Positions 40,403-48,839 of a DNA stretch of 50,709 nt are shown piece after piece. Position numbers and translations under genes: made by a program. The stretch is from Bacillota bacterium (GTDB lineage Bacteria; Bacillota; Sulfobacillia; JACIYH01). The notes below the pieces were generated by a model. It saw nothing but the letters and a program-made list of their open reading frames with translations. It was not told the origin of the DNA and searched no databases. Every line of letters begins with the position of its first letter. Within the stretch, counting starts at the first letter, position 1. The stretch covers positions 1 to 50,709 of the forward strand of contig JBFLXJ010000018.1 in the NCBI GenBank assembly GCA_040757085.1, read 5' to 3'.

Positions 40403-40453
40403 TGTCGCGGGCACTGCGGCCGCCCGGGTACGGGACCGTCAGTGCCCGCGACA
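40403..40453 (+). terminator. Large hairpin downstream of gvpO
   Basis: A perfect 14-pair stem, TGTCGCGGGCACTG (40403-40416) with its complement (40440-40453), and a 23-base loop that can extend the stem by CGG/CCG after a one-base bulge. It follows the last gvp gene by about 60 bases; the bases after it (GGTGTCTTTCG) hold only a short U-run, so it may be a transcript-stabilising 3' structure rather than a clean terminator. Confidence 0.6.
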
Positions 40454-40520
40454 GGTGTCTTTCGCATAGCATGGATACGGGGCACAGAGTGGACGTGCGT
40501 ACTACGTCCCGCCGTCAGGG

Positions 40521-41240
40521 GTGGTCAAACTCGTGGTAAGTCCCGGCCGGCCAGGCATAATCTTGACCACTTATAACTTCCTGGAGCAAACCAGGCGTTG
40601 CCTGTCCAGCCTGAGGAGAGCAACCACCACACCGTACCTGCTCATAGCGGTGGATGCCAATTCCCAGGACGGTACACCACAGCACCTGCAGGCACAGGGC
40701 ATACCGGTAATCCGTAATAATGAAGAGATCTCCCTGAGCGTTGCCCTGAATCAGGGGATTAGGTTCCTGCTTTCTCAGGCCAGTGTGTCTCACATAGCCT
40801 GGATACACAACGACATGCTGTTCTTTCGGGGGTGGCTGGAAGGCCTGCTCCAGGTGCTGGCAGCTCATCCTGAAGTGGGCAAACTTGCTCCGTACAACCT
40901 GACCGGTGAACCAGGCCAGTATACGGATGAGAAGGTGGAAACCTTCACGACTGCCCATGCCGGTCGGTTGCAGCCGGGAAATGGGTGTCCCTGGATCATG
41001 CCCAGACACGTGGTGGAAGAGGTAGGGCTGTTCGACGAGGGATACCTGCGGTGCGGGGGGTACGAGGACTGGGATTACAATAACCGGGTGCTGGAACGGG
41101 GGTACCAGGTGGCGATCACGTGGGCCAGTGCGGTGTGGCACCAGGGCATGGGCACGAGACGTTACGTCGACCAGAAGGGAGCCGATCGGTACAACGCCGC
41201 GTATTACGAACGCAAGTGGGGGCGCGGGCCGCGCGTGTGA
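40521..41240 (+). CDS. Family 2 glycosyltransferase
   Basis: A 239-residue GT-A protein. It has PGIILTTYNFLEQTRRCLSSL near residue 10, LLIAVDANSQDGT, HIAWIHNDMLFF with the DxD-like N-D, a SGNGCPW-like PGNGCPWIMPR, and CGGYEDWDYNNRVLERGY near residue 178, the ED motif region of family 2 inverting enzymes. It should move a sugar from a nucleotide donor to an acceptor. It sits between the gas-vesicle hairpin and the next operon and might serve the surface or an unlinked pathway. GTG at 40521; a GTG at 40533 is also possible. Confidence 0.82.
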   Translation: MVKLVVSPGRPGIILTTYNFLEQTRRCLSSLRRATTTPYLLIAVDANSQDGTPQHLQAQGIPVIRNNEEISLSVALNQGIRFLLSQASVSHIAWIHNDMLFFRGWLEGLLQVLAAHPEVGKLAPYNLTGEPGQYTDEKVETFTTAHAGRLQPGNGCPWIMPRHVVEEVGLFDEGYLRCGGYEDWDYNNRVLERGYQVAITWASAVWHQGMGTRRYVDQKGADRYNAAYYERKWGRGPRV

Positions 41241-41571
41241 GGAGTCCCGCCCGGGGTTGTGACAATAGAACCAACACAGGCGCCGGGAGCGCACGTCAGC
41301 CGCTGCAGACCCACTGGGCGATCAGCCTCCAGCAGGATTTGGGTTTAAAGCGACGAATAAAACAATAGCGTGGCTAAACTGCCGCTTTTGCTTTGGAGGG
41401 AACGATGTTAAGTGTGGCGGCGGGAGGAGCCCGATTTTCCGATTTCGCATTCCGTCCGTCGCGGTGATTGTCGGCGGGGAGGCGTGACGTTTTGAAGAAC
41501 GAGGCGTTCGCAGTCCCGCCCGGCCAACGCGCCGGGCGCGAAGATATTCGCAATGGTCAGGGGGCAGAGGC
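41241..41571. other. Intergenic region with a hairpin, before the D-aminopeptidase
   Basis: About 330 bases with no gene. It is less GC-rich than its surroundings near 41330-41420. An eight-pair stem, CGCCCGGC (41517-41524) with its complement (41531-41538) and a CAACGC loop, lies about 35 bases before the next gene, without a U-run; it may be a leader structure. No promoter was convincing. Confidence 0.5.
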
Positions 41572-42387
41572 ATGAAGTTGTTCATATCGGTCGATCTGGA
41601 AGGCATCACGGGCGTCACAGGCACAGAGTACCTGCTCCCGGAGGGGAGGTACTATGACCGGGCGAGGCGCCTCATGGCACGGGACGTGGGTGCCGTGGTT
41701 GCAGCCGCCCGCGAAGCGGGATGGGAAGTAACGGTGAACGATTCTCACAACCTTATGACCAACCTGCCCATAGAGGAACTTGACCCAGGCGTGGAGCTGA
41801 TATCGGGGCCTACCAAGCCGTTGTCCATGATGCAGGGCGTCGAGGGGCACGAGGCCGCCATGCTGATAGGATACCACGCCCGCATGGGCACCACGGGGGC
41901 AGTTATGGACCATACTTACTACGGATCCCTGGTGAGCAGAGTGTGGCTTAACGGCAGGGAAGTGGGCGAAGTGGGCATTAACGCCGCCATTGCCGGGTAC
42001 TTCGGGGTTCCCGTCATCCTGGTGAGCGGGGACCGGGCGGTTTGCGAGGAGGCGCGCGGCCTGCTGGGGGAGGTGGAGACCGTGGCCGTCAAGGAGGCTT
42101 ACGGCCGCAATACGGCGCGGTGCCTTCCGCCCGCGGTCACCACAGCGATGCTTACAGAGGGCGCGAAAAGGGCGCTGGGCCGGGTGGGGACGGCGCGGCC
42201 TTTCCTGGTGGACCCGCCCGTGCGCTTCGAGGTGGAGTTCCTCACCTCGCAGATGGCCGACCAGGCTTCCGTCTACCCGTTCTCAGAACGCAAGGGCAGG
42301 GTAATCGGGGTGGAGGGAGCCGACATGGTGCAGGCTTTCCGGGCCTTCCTCACGGTGCTGGCGCTGGGCCGTGCCCCGCTGTTGTGA
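41572..42387 (+). CDS. dppA: D-aminopeptidase DppA family (peptidase M55)
   Basis: A 271-residue zinc peptidase. LFISVDLEGITGVTG carries the D-x-E metal ligands, NDSHNLM supplies another His, and VEGHEAAMLIGYHARMGT includes further ligands near residues 92-105. M55 enzymes form decameric rings and cleave D-amino acid peptides such as D-Ala-D-Ala from peptidoglycan. In Bacillus dppA heads the dipeptide-transport operon, and the same order is seen here: the peptide importer follows after 140 bases. GGGGGCAGAGGC precedes ATG 41572. Confidence 0.95.
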   Translation: MKLFISVDLEGITGVTGTEYLLPEGRYYDRARRLMARDVGAVVAAAREAGWEVTVNDSHNLMTNLPIEELDPGVELISGPTKPLSMMQGVEGHEAAMLIGYHARMGTTGAVMDHTYYGSLVSRVWLNGREVGEVGINAAIAGYFGVPVILVSGDRAVCEEARGLLGEVETVAVKEAYGRNTARCLPPAVTTAMLTEGAKRALGRVGTARPFLVDPPVRFEVEFLTSQMADQASVYPFSERKGRVIGVEGADMVQAFRAFLTVLALGRAPLL

Positions 42388-42404
42388 TGACGGGGAGAAA
42401 CCTG

Positions 42405-42422
42405 CACCCGGCCGCCCGGGTG
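42405..42422 (+). promoter_or_regulatory. Short hairpin between dppA and the binding-protein gene
   Basis: CACCCGG (42405-42411) pairs with CCGGGTG (42416-42422) around a CCGC loop. There is no U-run. GATAAT at 42475-42480 could be a -10 for the importer, but no matching -35 was found. The region (42388-42528) holds nothing else clear. Confidence 0.3.
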
Positions 42423-42528
42423 GAGAAGCCTGGTCGGCGGACGCAACGGGGAGGTGGGATCGGGGAAAAACGACGATAATGGCGGGAGCGGCAGCGAAAG
42501 CGTAACTCCAAGCTAAGGAGAGGGGGAC

Positions 42529-44127
42529 GTGATCGTGAGGAAGAGCAAGAGGCCGTTAGTTGCCCTGGTAGCTCTACTTGTGGTGGGGCTCCTGGGCACT
42601 TCGTGTGCCGGCAAGAAGGCCGAGGCCCCGCTCAAGCCCGCCGGAGTGCCGCAGGATACCCTGGTGATCGGGGTAGCCGAGGATGCAGATAACCTCGACC
42701 CGGCCGTAACGGTGACGAACAATTCCTGGGCCATCACCTACCCGTGCTACCAGCGGCTCATGCGGTACAAGGTGGTCAATGGTCAGGGTTCCACCGAGGT
42801 AGAGGGTGACCTGGCCGAATCGTGGGAAGTGTCACCCGATGGGCTGGTCTGGACGTTCAAGCTGAAGCAGGGTTCCAAGTTCGACGACGGTACACCCGTG
42901 GATGCCAAAGCAGTCAAGTTCACCTTTGACAGGTTGCGCGCCGTGGGCAAAGGGCCTTTCGATGCCTTCCCCACCCTGGAGTCCGTCGAAGTGGTGGGTG
43001 ATTACACGGTGAGGTTCAAGCTGAACGCGCCCTTCCCCCCGTTCATCTATACCCTGGCCAACAACGGAGCATCGATAGTGAATCCGAAGGTTATGGAGCG
43101 TGAACAGAACGGGGACAAGGGGCAGGCGTATCTGGCCGAGCACACCATGGGCAGTGGGCCTTACCGTCTGGTGGAGTGGGCGAAAGACCAGTACTTCAAG
43201 CTGGAGTTAAACCCGCATTATAATGGGCCGCGGCCAAAGTTCGCCACCGTGATGTTCAAGATCATCAAGGACCCCTCGGCCCGCAGGTTGCAACTGGAAC
43301 GGGGAGACCTGGATATCGCCGAGGAGTTGTCGGTGGATCAGCTGGAGGAACTGAAGAAGAACCCCGATGTGGACGTGCGGGAGTTCCCCAGTCTCTCGGT
43401 AGTGTATGTTTACCTTAACTGCCAGCGTAGACCCCTGGACAACCCCAAGTTCCGCCAGGCCCTTTCGTACGCAACCGACTATGAAGGGATCATCAAGGGT
43501 GTGATGCTGGGCAAGGCGGTGCAGATGCGCGGGCCTGTTCCCAAGGGAATGTGGGGTCACGTACCCGATATGTTCCAGTACAAGATGGACCTCGACAAGG
43601 CCAAGCAGCTCCTGGCGGAGTCGGGGGTGAAGACACCGGTGACCCTGGGGTACCTCTACGCTGACCGGGACCCCACCTGGGAGCCCATTGGCCTGTCGCT
43701 GCAATCCACGTTCGGCCAGTTGGGCATCAAGGTGGAGATGCAGAAGCTCGCCTATGCCACCATGAGGGATAAGCTGGACCGGGGTGATTTCGACCTGGCG
43801 GTGGGCAACTGGACCCCGGACTTCGCCGACCCGTACATGTTCATGAACTACTGGTTCGACTCCGAATTCTTCGGCCTGGCCGGGAACCGGTCGTTTTACA
43901 AGAACCCCAGGGTAGACGAACTCATCAGGCAGGCTGCCCGGATAACCGACCAGGCTGAGCGGGAGAAGCTGTACCGCCAGGCCCAGGAGATTATCATACA
44001 GGAAGCGCCGTACATCTTCCTCTTCCAGCGGAACTACATGGTCGCCTTCCGCAAGAACGTCAAGGGCTACGTATTCCAGCCCATGTTGCTGAACATTTTC
44101 AATACGCCCGACATGAGTAAGGAGTAG
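42529..44127 (+). CDS. Peptide ABC transporter substrate-binding lipoprotein (family 5, DppA/OppA type)
   Basis: A 532-residue solute-binding protein. The start (VRKSKRPLVALVALLVVGLLGTSC) is a lipoprotein signal with the lipobox LGTSC, so the mature protein is tethered outside. The family pattern follows: DADNLDPAVTVTNNSW, WTFKLKQGSKFDDGTPVDAKAVKFTFDRL, GPYRLVEWAKDQY, FRQALSYATDYE, and near the end RVDELIRQAARITDQAERE. It captures short peptides (or nickel-type ligands in some relatives) for the importer encoded next. GTG 42529 follows AAGGAGAGGGGG. Confidence 0.95.
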   Translation: MIVRKSKRPLVALVALLVVGLLGTSCAGKKAEAPLKPAGVPQDTLVIGVAEDADNLDPAVTVTNNSWAITYPCYQRLMRYKVVNGQGSTEVEGDLAESWEVSPDGLVWTFKLKQGSKFDDGTPVDAKAVKFTFDRLRAVGKGPFDAFPTLESVEVVGDYTVRFKLNAPFPPFIYTLANNGASIVNPKVMEREQNGDKGQAYLAEHTMGSGPYRLVEWAKDQYFKLELNPHYNGPRPKFATVMFKIIKDPSARRLQLERGDLDIAEELSVDQLEELKKNPDVDVREFPSLSVVYVYLNCQRRPLDNPKFRQALSYATDYEGIIKGVMLGKAVQMRGPVPKGMWGHVPDMFQYKMDLDKAKQLLAESGVKTPVTLGYLYADRDPTWEPIGLSLQSTFGQLGIKVEMQKLAYATMRDKLDRGDFDLAVGNWTPDFADPYMFMNYWFDSEFFGLAGNRSFYKNPRVDELIRQAARITDQAEREKLYRQAQEIIIQEAPYIFLFQRNYMVAFRKNVKGYVFQPMLLNIFNTPDMSKE

Positions 44128-44133
44128 CCGAGT

Positions 44134-45150
44134 ATGGGCTTCGGCCAACTGATCGCCAGGAGGATGCTCTTGCTCCTCCTGGTGCTTTTTGGCGTAACAG
44201 TGGTAACGTTCTCGGTTTCTCACCTGGTCCCGGGAGACCCCGCCCGTATGCTGGTGGGTCAGCGGGCAAGTCAGGAAGTGGTAGAGCAGATGCGCCACCA
44301 GCTGGGGCTGGATCGGCCGATCTGGGAGCAATACTTGCGATACATGAGGAACCTGATGCAGGGCGACCTGGGCATTTCCATCCGTACCCAGCGCCCGGTG
44401 GTCGAGGATCTGGTGATCTTCTTTCCGGCCACGCTCGAGTTGGCCCTCACCGCCATGTTCCTGGCGGTCGCGGTCGGTATACCTCTGGGCATTGTTTCCG
44501 CCACCCGTAAGGACACGGTGGCCGACCACGTGAGCCGGGTGCTCTCGGTTGCCGGTGTGTCCACGCCCCTGTTCTGGCTTGGGTTGGTTGCCCTCCTCGT
44601 CCTGTACGGCCGGCTGGGCTGGCTGCCCGGGTCCGGGAGGTTGGACCCCTTCATCGTTCCGCCGCCACGGCTCACGGGCTTTCTCCTGCTTGACAGCCTG
44701 CTGGCAGGGCGCCCGGACGCGTTCTGGAGTACCGTGCGGCACCTCGTACTCCCTGCCCTCTGCCTGTCCTATGTTCACCTAGCCGTAGTCACCCGGCAGG
44801 TCCGGGCCAGTATGCTGGAAGTGTTGTCCCAGGATTACATCAGGACAGCGTTGGCCAACGGCATCCCTGGCCGATCCGTAATTTACCGCCATGCCCTCAG
44901 GAATGCGCTGATCCCCACCGTTACCGTGGTGGGACTGGCCGTGGGCGACCTCCTGGGTGGTGCCATCCTGACAGAAACCATATTTGCGTGGCCGGGCATG
45001 GGGAGTTACGTGGTTGACTCCATCAACTTCCTGGACTTTCCCGCCATCATGGGGTTTACGGTGTTTATCGCGGTGGGATACGTGCTCATCAACCTGGTGG
45101 TGGACCTGACCTACATGTGGCTGGATCCCCGGATCAGGGCCGTGGGTTAA
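44134..45150 (+). CDS. dppB: Peptide ABC transporter permease (DppB type)
   Basis: A 338-residue permease with six hydrophobic segments. It has the DppB hallmark N-terminus (FGVTVVTFSVSHLVPGDPA), LGLDRPIWEQYLRYM, and the permease motif ending EVLSQDYIRTALANGI..ALIPTVT, which contacts the ATPase (EAA loop). It pairs with the DppC-like subunit next door. Confidence 0.96.
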   Translation: MGFGQLIARRMLLLLLVLFGVTVVTFSVSHLVPGDPARMLVGQRASQEVVEQMRHQLGLDRPIWEQYLRYMRNLMQGDLGISIRTQRPVVEDLVIFFPATLELALTAMFLAVAVGIPLGIVSATRKDTVADHVSRVLSVAGVSTPLFWLGLVALLVLYGRLGWLPGSGRLDPFIVPPPRLTGFLLLDSLLAGRPDAFWSTVRHLVLPALCLSYVHLAVVTRQVRASMLEVLSQDYIRTALANGIPGRSVIYRHALRNALIPTVTVVGLAVGDLLGGAILTETIFAWPGMGSYVVDSINFLDFPAIMGFTVFIAVGYVLINLVVDLTYMWLDPRIRAVG

Positions 45151-45163
45151 GGGGGTGCTGGTG

Positions 45164-46015
45164 ATGGGGACCCGAGGTGGCTGGCGGTATAGCTGGTACC
45201 TGTTGCGGCGTAATCCCCTAGCCCTGGTGGGGACTGGTGTGGTTCTGGCGGTGATAACCGTGGCCGCTTTTGCCCCCAGGCTGGCTCCGTACCCGCCGGA
45301 CGAGGTCGTTTTCGCCTCCCGGCTCCTTCCTCCCGGCCCCCAGCACTGGTTTGGGACCGACGAGCTGGGCCGGGACATCTTGAGCCGGGTGATCTGGGGG
45401 AGTCGCGCCTCAGTGGGGGCGGGGTTTTTCATCGTGGCGGTGGCATTGGGCGGAGGTCTCCTGGTGGGAAGCGTGTCGGGATACTTCGGGGGTCGCCTGG
45501 ATACGGTCATCATGCGCCTGATGGACATCATCCTGAGCTTCCCGTCGCTGATCCTGGCCATGGCCCTGGCGGCTGCTCTGGGCCCGAACCTTGGCAACGC
45601 CATGCTGGCGGTGGCGTTCGTGCGCATACCCGTGTACGTCCGCCTGGTGCGCGGCCAGAGCCTGCAGGTGCGGGAAAGGGAATTCGTTAAGGGTGCCCGT
45701 TGCTTTGGGGCTTCCAACCTGTGGATTATCCTCCGTCATGTTATCCCCAACTCCATCTCCCCGGTGCTGGTGCAGGCGACCCTGGACGTCGGTAATGCCA
45801 TCCTGACCGCATCTGCGCTCAGCTTCCTGGGCCTTGGTGCTCAGCCTCCCCAGGCCGAGTGGGGGGCCATGGTGGCCAGCGGGAGGCGTTTCATTCTGGA
45901 CCAGTGGTGGTACCCGACCTTTCCGGGGCTGGCCATCTTCATCACGGCGATGGGTTTCAACCTGTGCGGGGACGGGCTCCGCGACCTGTTCGATCCCCGC
46001 ACGCGGACTCAATGA
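45164..46015 (+). CDS. dppC: Peptide ABC transporter permease (DppC type)
   Basis: About 283 residues. The N-terminus (WYLLRRNPLALVGTGVVLAVITVAAFAP) and HWFGTDELGRDILSRVIWGSR are typical of DppC/OppC, and the EAA loop reads VREREFVKGARCFGASN. Six hydrophobic segments. ATG 45164, eight bases after AAGGGGG, is preferred to GTG 45155. The dppB stop lies 13 bases upstream. Confidence 0.95.
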   Translation: MGTRGGWRYSWYLLRRNPLALVGTGVVLAVITVAAFAPRLAPYPPDEVVFASRLLPPGPQHWFGTDELGRDILSRVIWGSRASVGAGFFIVAVALGGGLLVGSVSGYFGGRLDTVIMRLMDIILSFPSLILAMALAAALGPNLGNAMLAVAFVRIPVYVRLVRGQSLQVREREFVKGARCFGASNLWIILRHVIPNSISPVLVQATLDVGNAILTASALSFLGLGAQPPQAEWGAMVASGRRFILDQWWYPTFPGLAIFITAMGFNLCGDGLRDLFDPRTRTQ

Positions 46016-46042
46016 CGAAGGGGCCGCATTGGGGGGCACAGC

Positions 46043-47062
46043 ATGGATCTCCTTGCGATCCGTGAGTTGAGGCTTGAGTTTCCCACCTTCTGGGGACCCG
46101 TCCGGGCCCTGGACGGTGTTAACCTCTCCGTGGGTCGCGGCGAGGTGGTCGGCCTGGTGGGAGAGTCGGGGTGCGGCAAGAGCGTGACCGCCCTTTCGGT
46201 GCTCGGGCTCATCCCGCCCGCGGCCAGGAAGACGATGAAGGGGAGAATAGAGTTCGCGGGCCAGGATCTCCTCCGGTTACGGCCGCGGGAACTGGAGAAG
46301 ATCCGCGGGGGCCGGATCGGCATGATATTTCAGGAACCCATGACCTCGCTCAATCCCACCATAAAGGTTGGGGCTCAGATCGCTGAGGTCGTGCGGATCC
46401 ACCAGGGGTTGAGCGCGAAGGCGGCCTGGGCCAGGGCCGTCGAGCTACTCGGGGATATGCGGGTGCCTGACCCGGAACGCGTAGCAAGCCAGTACCCCCA
46501 CGAGCTGAGCGGCGGGATGCGACAGCGGGCGATGATCGCCATGGCCCTGTCGTGCGGGCCCGACCTGCTGATCGCCGACGAACCCACCACTGCCCTGGAC
46601 GTTACCGTCCAGGCCCAGGTCCTGAGGCTACTGTGGGAAAAGGTGCGGCGCATGGGGACGGCGGTTCTCTTCGTCACCCATGACCTGGGGGTGGTGGCTG
46701 GGGTGTGCCACCGGGTAGCAGTGATGTACGCCGGCGCGGTGGTCGAGAGCGGCCCCACACCCCTTTTGCTGGACGATCCGCTTCATCCTTACACCCGCGC
46801 CCTCCTCGACAGTTTGCCGGACCGGTTTTCCCCCGACCAGCCCCTGCGCACCATTCCGGGTTCGGTCCCTAACCTGCTGCGTCCCCCGGCGGGCTGCCGG
46901 TTTCACCCCCGCTGTCCTGAGGCCGTGGAGGTGTGTGGCCACGCCAGGCCGCCAGACAGGGTCCTCCCGGGGGGGCGGATGCTTTCGTGCTGGCGAGGGT
47001 CGGGTTCCAGGGCATCCGCTACTGAAGATGCACCTGTTCGCACGAGGGAGGGGAAGGCATGA
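46043..47062 (+). CDS. dppD: Peptide ABC transporter ATP-binding protein (DppD type)
   Basis: A 339-residue ABC ATPase: Walker [10 protein letters not shown] near residue 41, Q-loop [10 protein letters not shown], signature [13 protein letters not shown], Walker [13 protein letters not shown] and switch VTHDLGVV. The C-terminal oligopeptide-transporter domain has [14 protein letters not shown], whose Cys residues may hold an Fe-S cluster as in some DppD proteins. It powers peptide import with dppF. Confidence 0.96.
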   Translation: MDLLAIRELRLEFPTFWGPVRALDGVNLSVGRGEVVGLVGESGCGKSVTALSVLGLIPPAARKTMKGRIEFAGQDLLRLRPRELEKIRGGRIGMIFQEPMTSLNPTIKVGAQIAEVVRIHQGLSAKAAWARAVELLGDMRVPDPERVASQYPHELSGGMRQRAMIAMALSCGPDLLIADEPTTALDVTVQAQVLRLLWEKVRRMGTAVLFVTHDLGVVAGVCHRVAVMYAGAVVESGPTPLLLDDPLHPYTRALLDSLPDRFSPDQPLRTIPGSVPNLLRPPAGCRFHPRCPEAVEVCGHARPPDRVLPGGRMLSCWRGSGSRASATEDAPVRTREGKA

Positions 47063-48177
47063 TGGCCCCGGGGGCAGGGGAGAGGGTCAGGGCGGCTCAG
47101 GGGTGCCACACCGGTTCAGCGCACCCGGGCTCTGAATTTAGCGTTGCCGAGGTACTGAGCGTCCAGGACCTGCGCAAGTGGTTTCCGGTGGCTTCGGACC
47201 TGTTCGGTCGGCCCCGGGTGTGGGTGCGCGCCGTGGACGGCGTTACCCTGAGCATTCGCCGGGGGGAGACCTTGGGATTGGTGGGCGAGTCGGGGTGCGG
47301 CAAGTCTACGCTGGGCCAGGTCGTGGTGGGGCTGGAACCCCCTACCTCGGGGTGTGTGCTGTTAGGGCAGGTGCTGTCGGGATCGGCCGGCGTTACCCGC
47401 GAGGTGCGCCGGAAAGTGCAAATTGTGTTCCAGGATCCCCAGGCTTCTCTCGATCCGCGCATGACCGTGGAGGCCATCGTAGGCGAACCGCTCTACGTAG
47501 CCGGCTGGCGCGGCCAGCGTCTCCGGGAGAGAGTGGTCGAACTCCTCGGCATGGTCGGCCTCGGTGCGGAAACCCTGGGTCGCTATCCGCACGAGTTTTC
47601 CGGTGGGCAGAGGCAGCGCATCGCCATCGCCAGGGCCCTGGCCCTCGAGCCCGAGCTGCTGGTTCTTGACGAGCCTACCTCGGCCCTGGACGTGTCGGTG
47701 CAGGCGCAGGTGCTCAATCTCCTGAAGGAACTCCAGAAGAAGCTGGGCCTGGCCTACCTTTTCATATCCCACAACATGAGCGTGGTGCGGTACATGAGTG
47801 ACAGGGTCGCCGTCATGTACCTGGGCAAGGTGGTCGAGGTAGGGCCCTGCCGGGTGGTCCTGGCCGCCCCGCAGCATCCTTACACGCGGGCTTTGATGCG
47901 CGCCGTCCCAACCGTCACCGGAGGGACGGCGTGGCTGCAAACCCCTCTTCTGGAAGGAGATGTGCCATCTCCCACCAGACCTCCTGCGGGTTGCCGGTTT
48001 CATCCCCGCTGCGCCCGGGCCACGGATCGCTGCGCCAAAGAGGAGCCTATCCTGGCTCCCGTACCCTGCGGCCCGGGGCGGACGACGGTCGACGCAGACG
48101 GGCACCTGGTGGCCTGTCATCTGGCGGGCGGATGTGATTCGATGGCCAGAGGAGAGACGTGTTTCGTCCCGCATTGA
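47059..48177 (+). CDS. dppF: Peptide ABC transporter ATP-binding protein (DppF type)
   Basis: A 372-residue ABC ATPase: Walker [10 protein letters not shown] near residue 80, FQDPQASLDPR, signature FSGGQRQRIAIA, Walker B LLVLDEPTSALD, switch SHNMSVV, and the C-terminal CRFHPRCARATDRC. ATG 47059 overlaps the dppD stop (ATGA); the first 30 residues (Gly/Ala-rich) are not typical and translation could begin later. Last gene of the importer operon; a terminator follows. Confidence 0.95.
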   Translation: MMAPGAGERVRAAQGCHTGSAHPGSEFSVAEVLSVQDLRKWFPVASDLFGRPRVWVRAVDGVTLSIRRGETLGLVGESGCGKSTLGQVVVGLEPPTSGCVLLGQVLSGSAGVTREVRRKVQIVFQDPQASLDPRMTVEAIVGEPLYVAGWRGQRLRERVVELLGMVGLGAETLGRYPHEFSGGQRQRIAIARALALEPELLVLDEPTSALDVSVQAQVLNLLKELQKKLGLAYLFISHNMSVVRYMSDRVAVMYLGKVVEVGPCRVVLAAPQHPYTRALMRAVPTVTGGTAWLQTPLLEGDVPSPTRPPAGCRFHPRCARATDRCAKEEPILAPVPCGPGRTTVDADGHLVACHLAGGCDSMARGETCFVPH

Positions 48178-48281
48178 TTGAGCCTGACGAGTTCGAGGTG
48201 GCTCTTTGAGTAGGCCGGGGCTGTGGCGGGTGATGCTGGGCATCGCATCGCGCTGTACTCCCAAGCAACTGACCATCACGG

Positions 48282-48302
48282 CCTCAGAGTGAGGTTATTT
48301 TT
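48282..48302 (+). terminator. Terminator of the peptide importer operon
   Basis: A short stem, CCTCA (48282-48286) and TGAGG (48290-48294), loop GAG, then TTATTTTT (48295-48302). It is about 105 bases past the dppF stop, directly before the next promoter. The stem is short but the U-run is the best in the window. Confidence 0.6.
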
Positions 48303-48310
48303 GCTATGAT
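48302..48310 (+). promoter_or_regulatory. Extended -10 of the khtT-khtU promoter
   Basis: TGC followed by TATGAT (48305-48310) makes an extended -10 with no clear -35. It overlaps the end of the terminator U-run and lies about 30 bases before the ribosome binding site (GGAGGAG at 48329-48335). Confidence 0.4.
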
Positions 48311-48341
48311 GGCAGTAGCGCAGGGCAGGGAGGAGATGATC

Positions 48342-48836
48342 ATGGCTTCCATATGCGAGTGCGACCTGCCGGGGATCGGCCGCAAGTTCCAGATCCAGAC
48401 CCGCACCGGGGACAAGCTGGTGGTGGTTATCCACGACGATGGCAGGCGAGAAATGTATCATTTCAGTTCGGGCGATCCCGAACAGGCCGTATCAGTGGTG
48501 ACCCTGGACGACGAGGAGGCTCGGGCTGTGGCGGGGATACTGGGAGGCCTCACCTATCGACCCAGAGCTCTCGAGGACGTGGAGATCACCTTTGACCAGA
48601 TGGTGGTGGAGTGGTACAGGGTGGGGCCGGGAGCGGCCGCGGTGGGCAAGACCATCGGGGAGCTTGACGTGCGCCAGAGCACGGGTGCCACCGTAATCGC
48701 CATCATCGAGCCGGACCGCACCAAGAAGCTCAACCCGGGACCCGAGCAGGTGGTCAGGGAGGGGTCGACCCTCCTGGTCATGGGTGACCGGAAACAGGTG
48801 GAGGCGGTGAAGAAGCTCGTCCTGGCCGGGAGGTGA
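48342..48836 (+). CDS. khtT: KhtT-like regulatory subunit (TrkA-C domain) of a K+/H+ antiporter
   Basis: A 164-residue cytosolic protein, the length of B. subtilis KhtT. The N-terminal part (CECDLPGIGRKFQIQTRTGDKLVVVIHDDGRREMYHF) matches KhtT, and the C-terminal RCK_C/TrkA_C domain is GPGAAAVGKTIGELDVRQSTGATVIAII, then REGSTLLVMGDRKQVEAVKKLV. KhtT binds cyclic di-AMP and gates the membrane antiporter. ATG 48342 is set by GGAGGAG; ATGs at 48306 and 48336 are less likely. khtU-like follows after 3 bases. Confidence 0.88.
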   Translation: MASICECDLPGIGRKFQIQTRTGDKLVVVIHDDGRREMYHFSSGDPEQAVSVVTLDDEEARAVAGILGGLTYRPRALEDVEITFDQMVVEWYRVGPGAAAVGKTIGELDVRQSTGATVIAIIEPDRTKKLNPGPEQVVREGSTLLVMGDRKQVEAVKKLVLAGR

Positions 48837-48839
48837 GCG

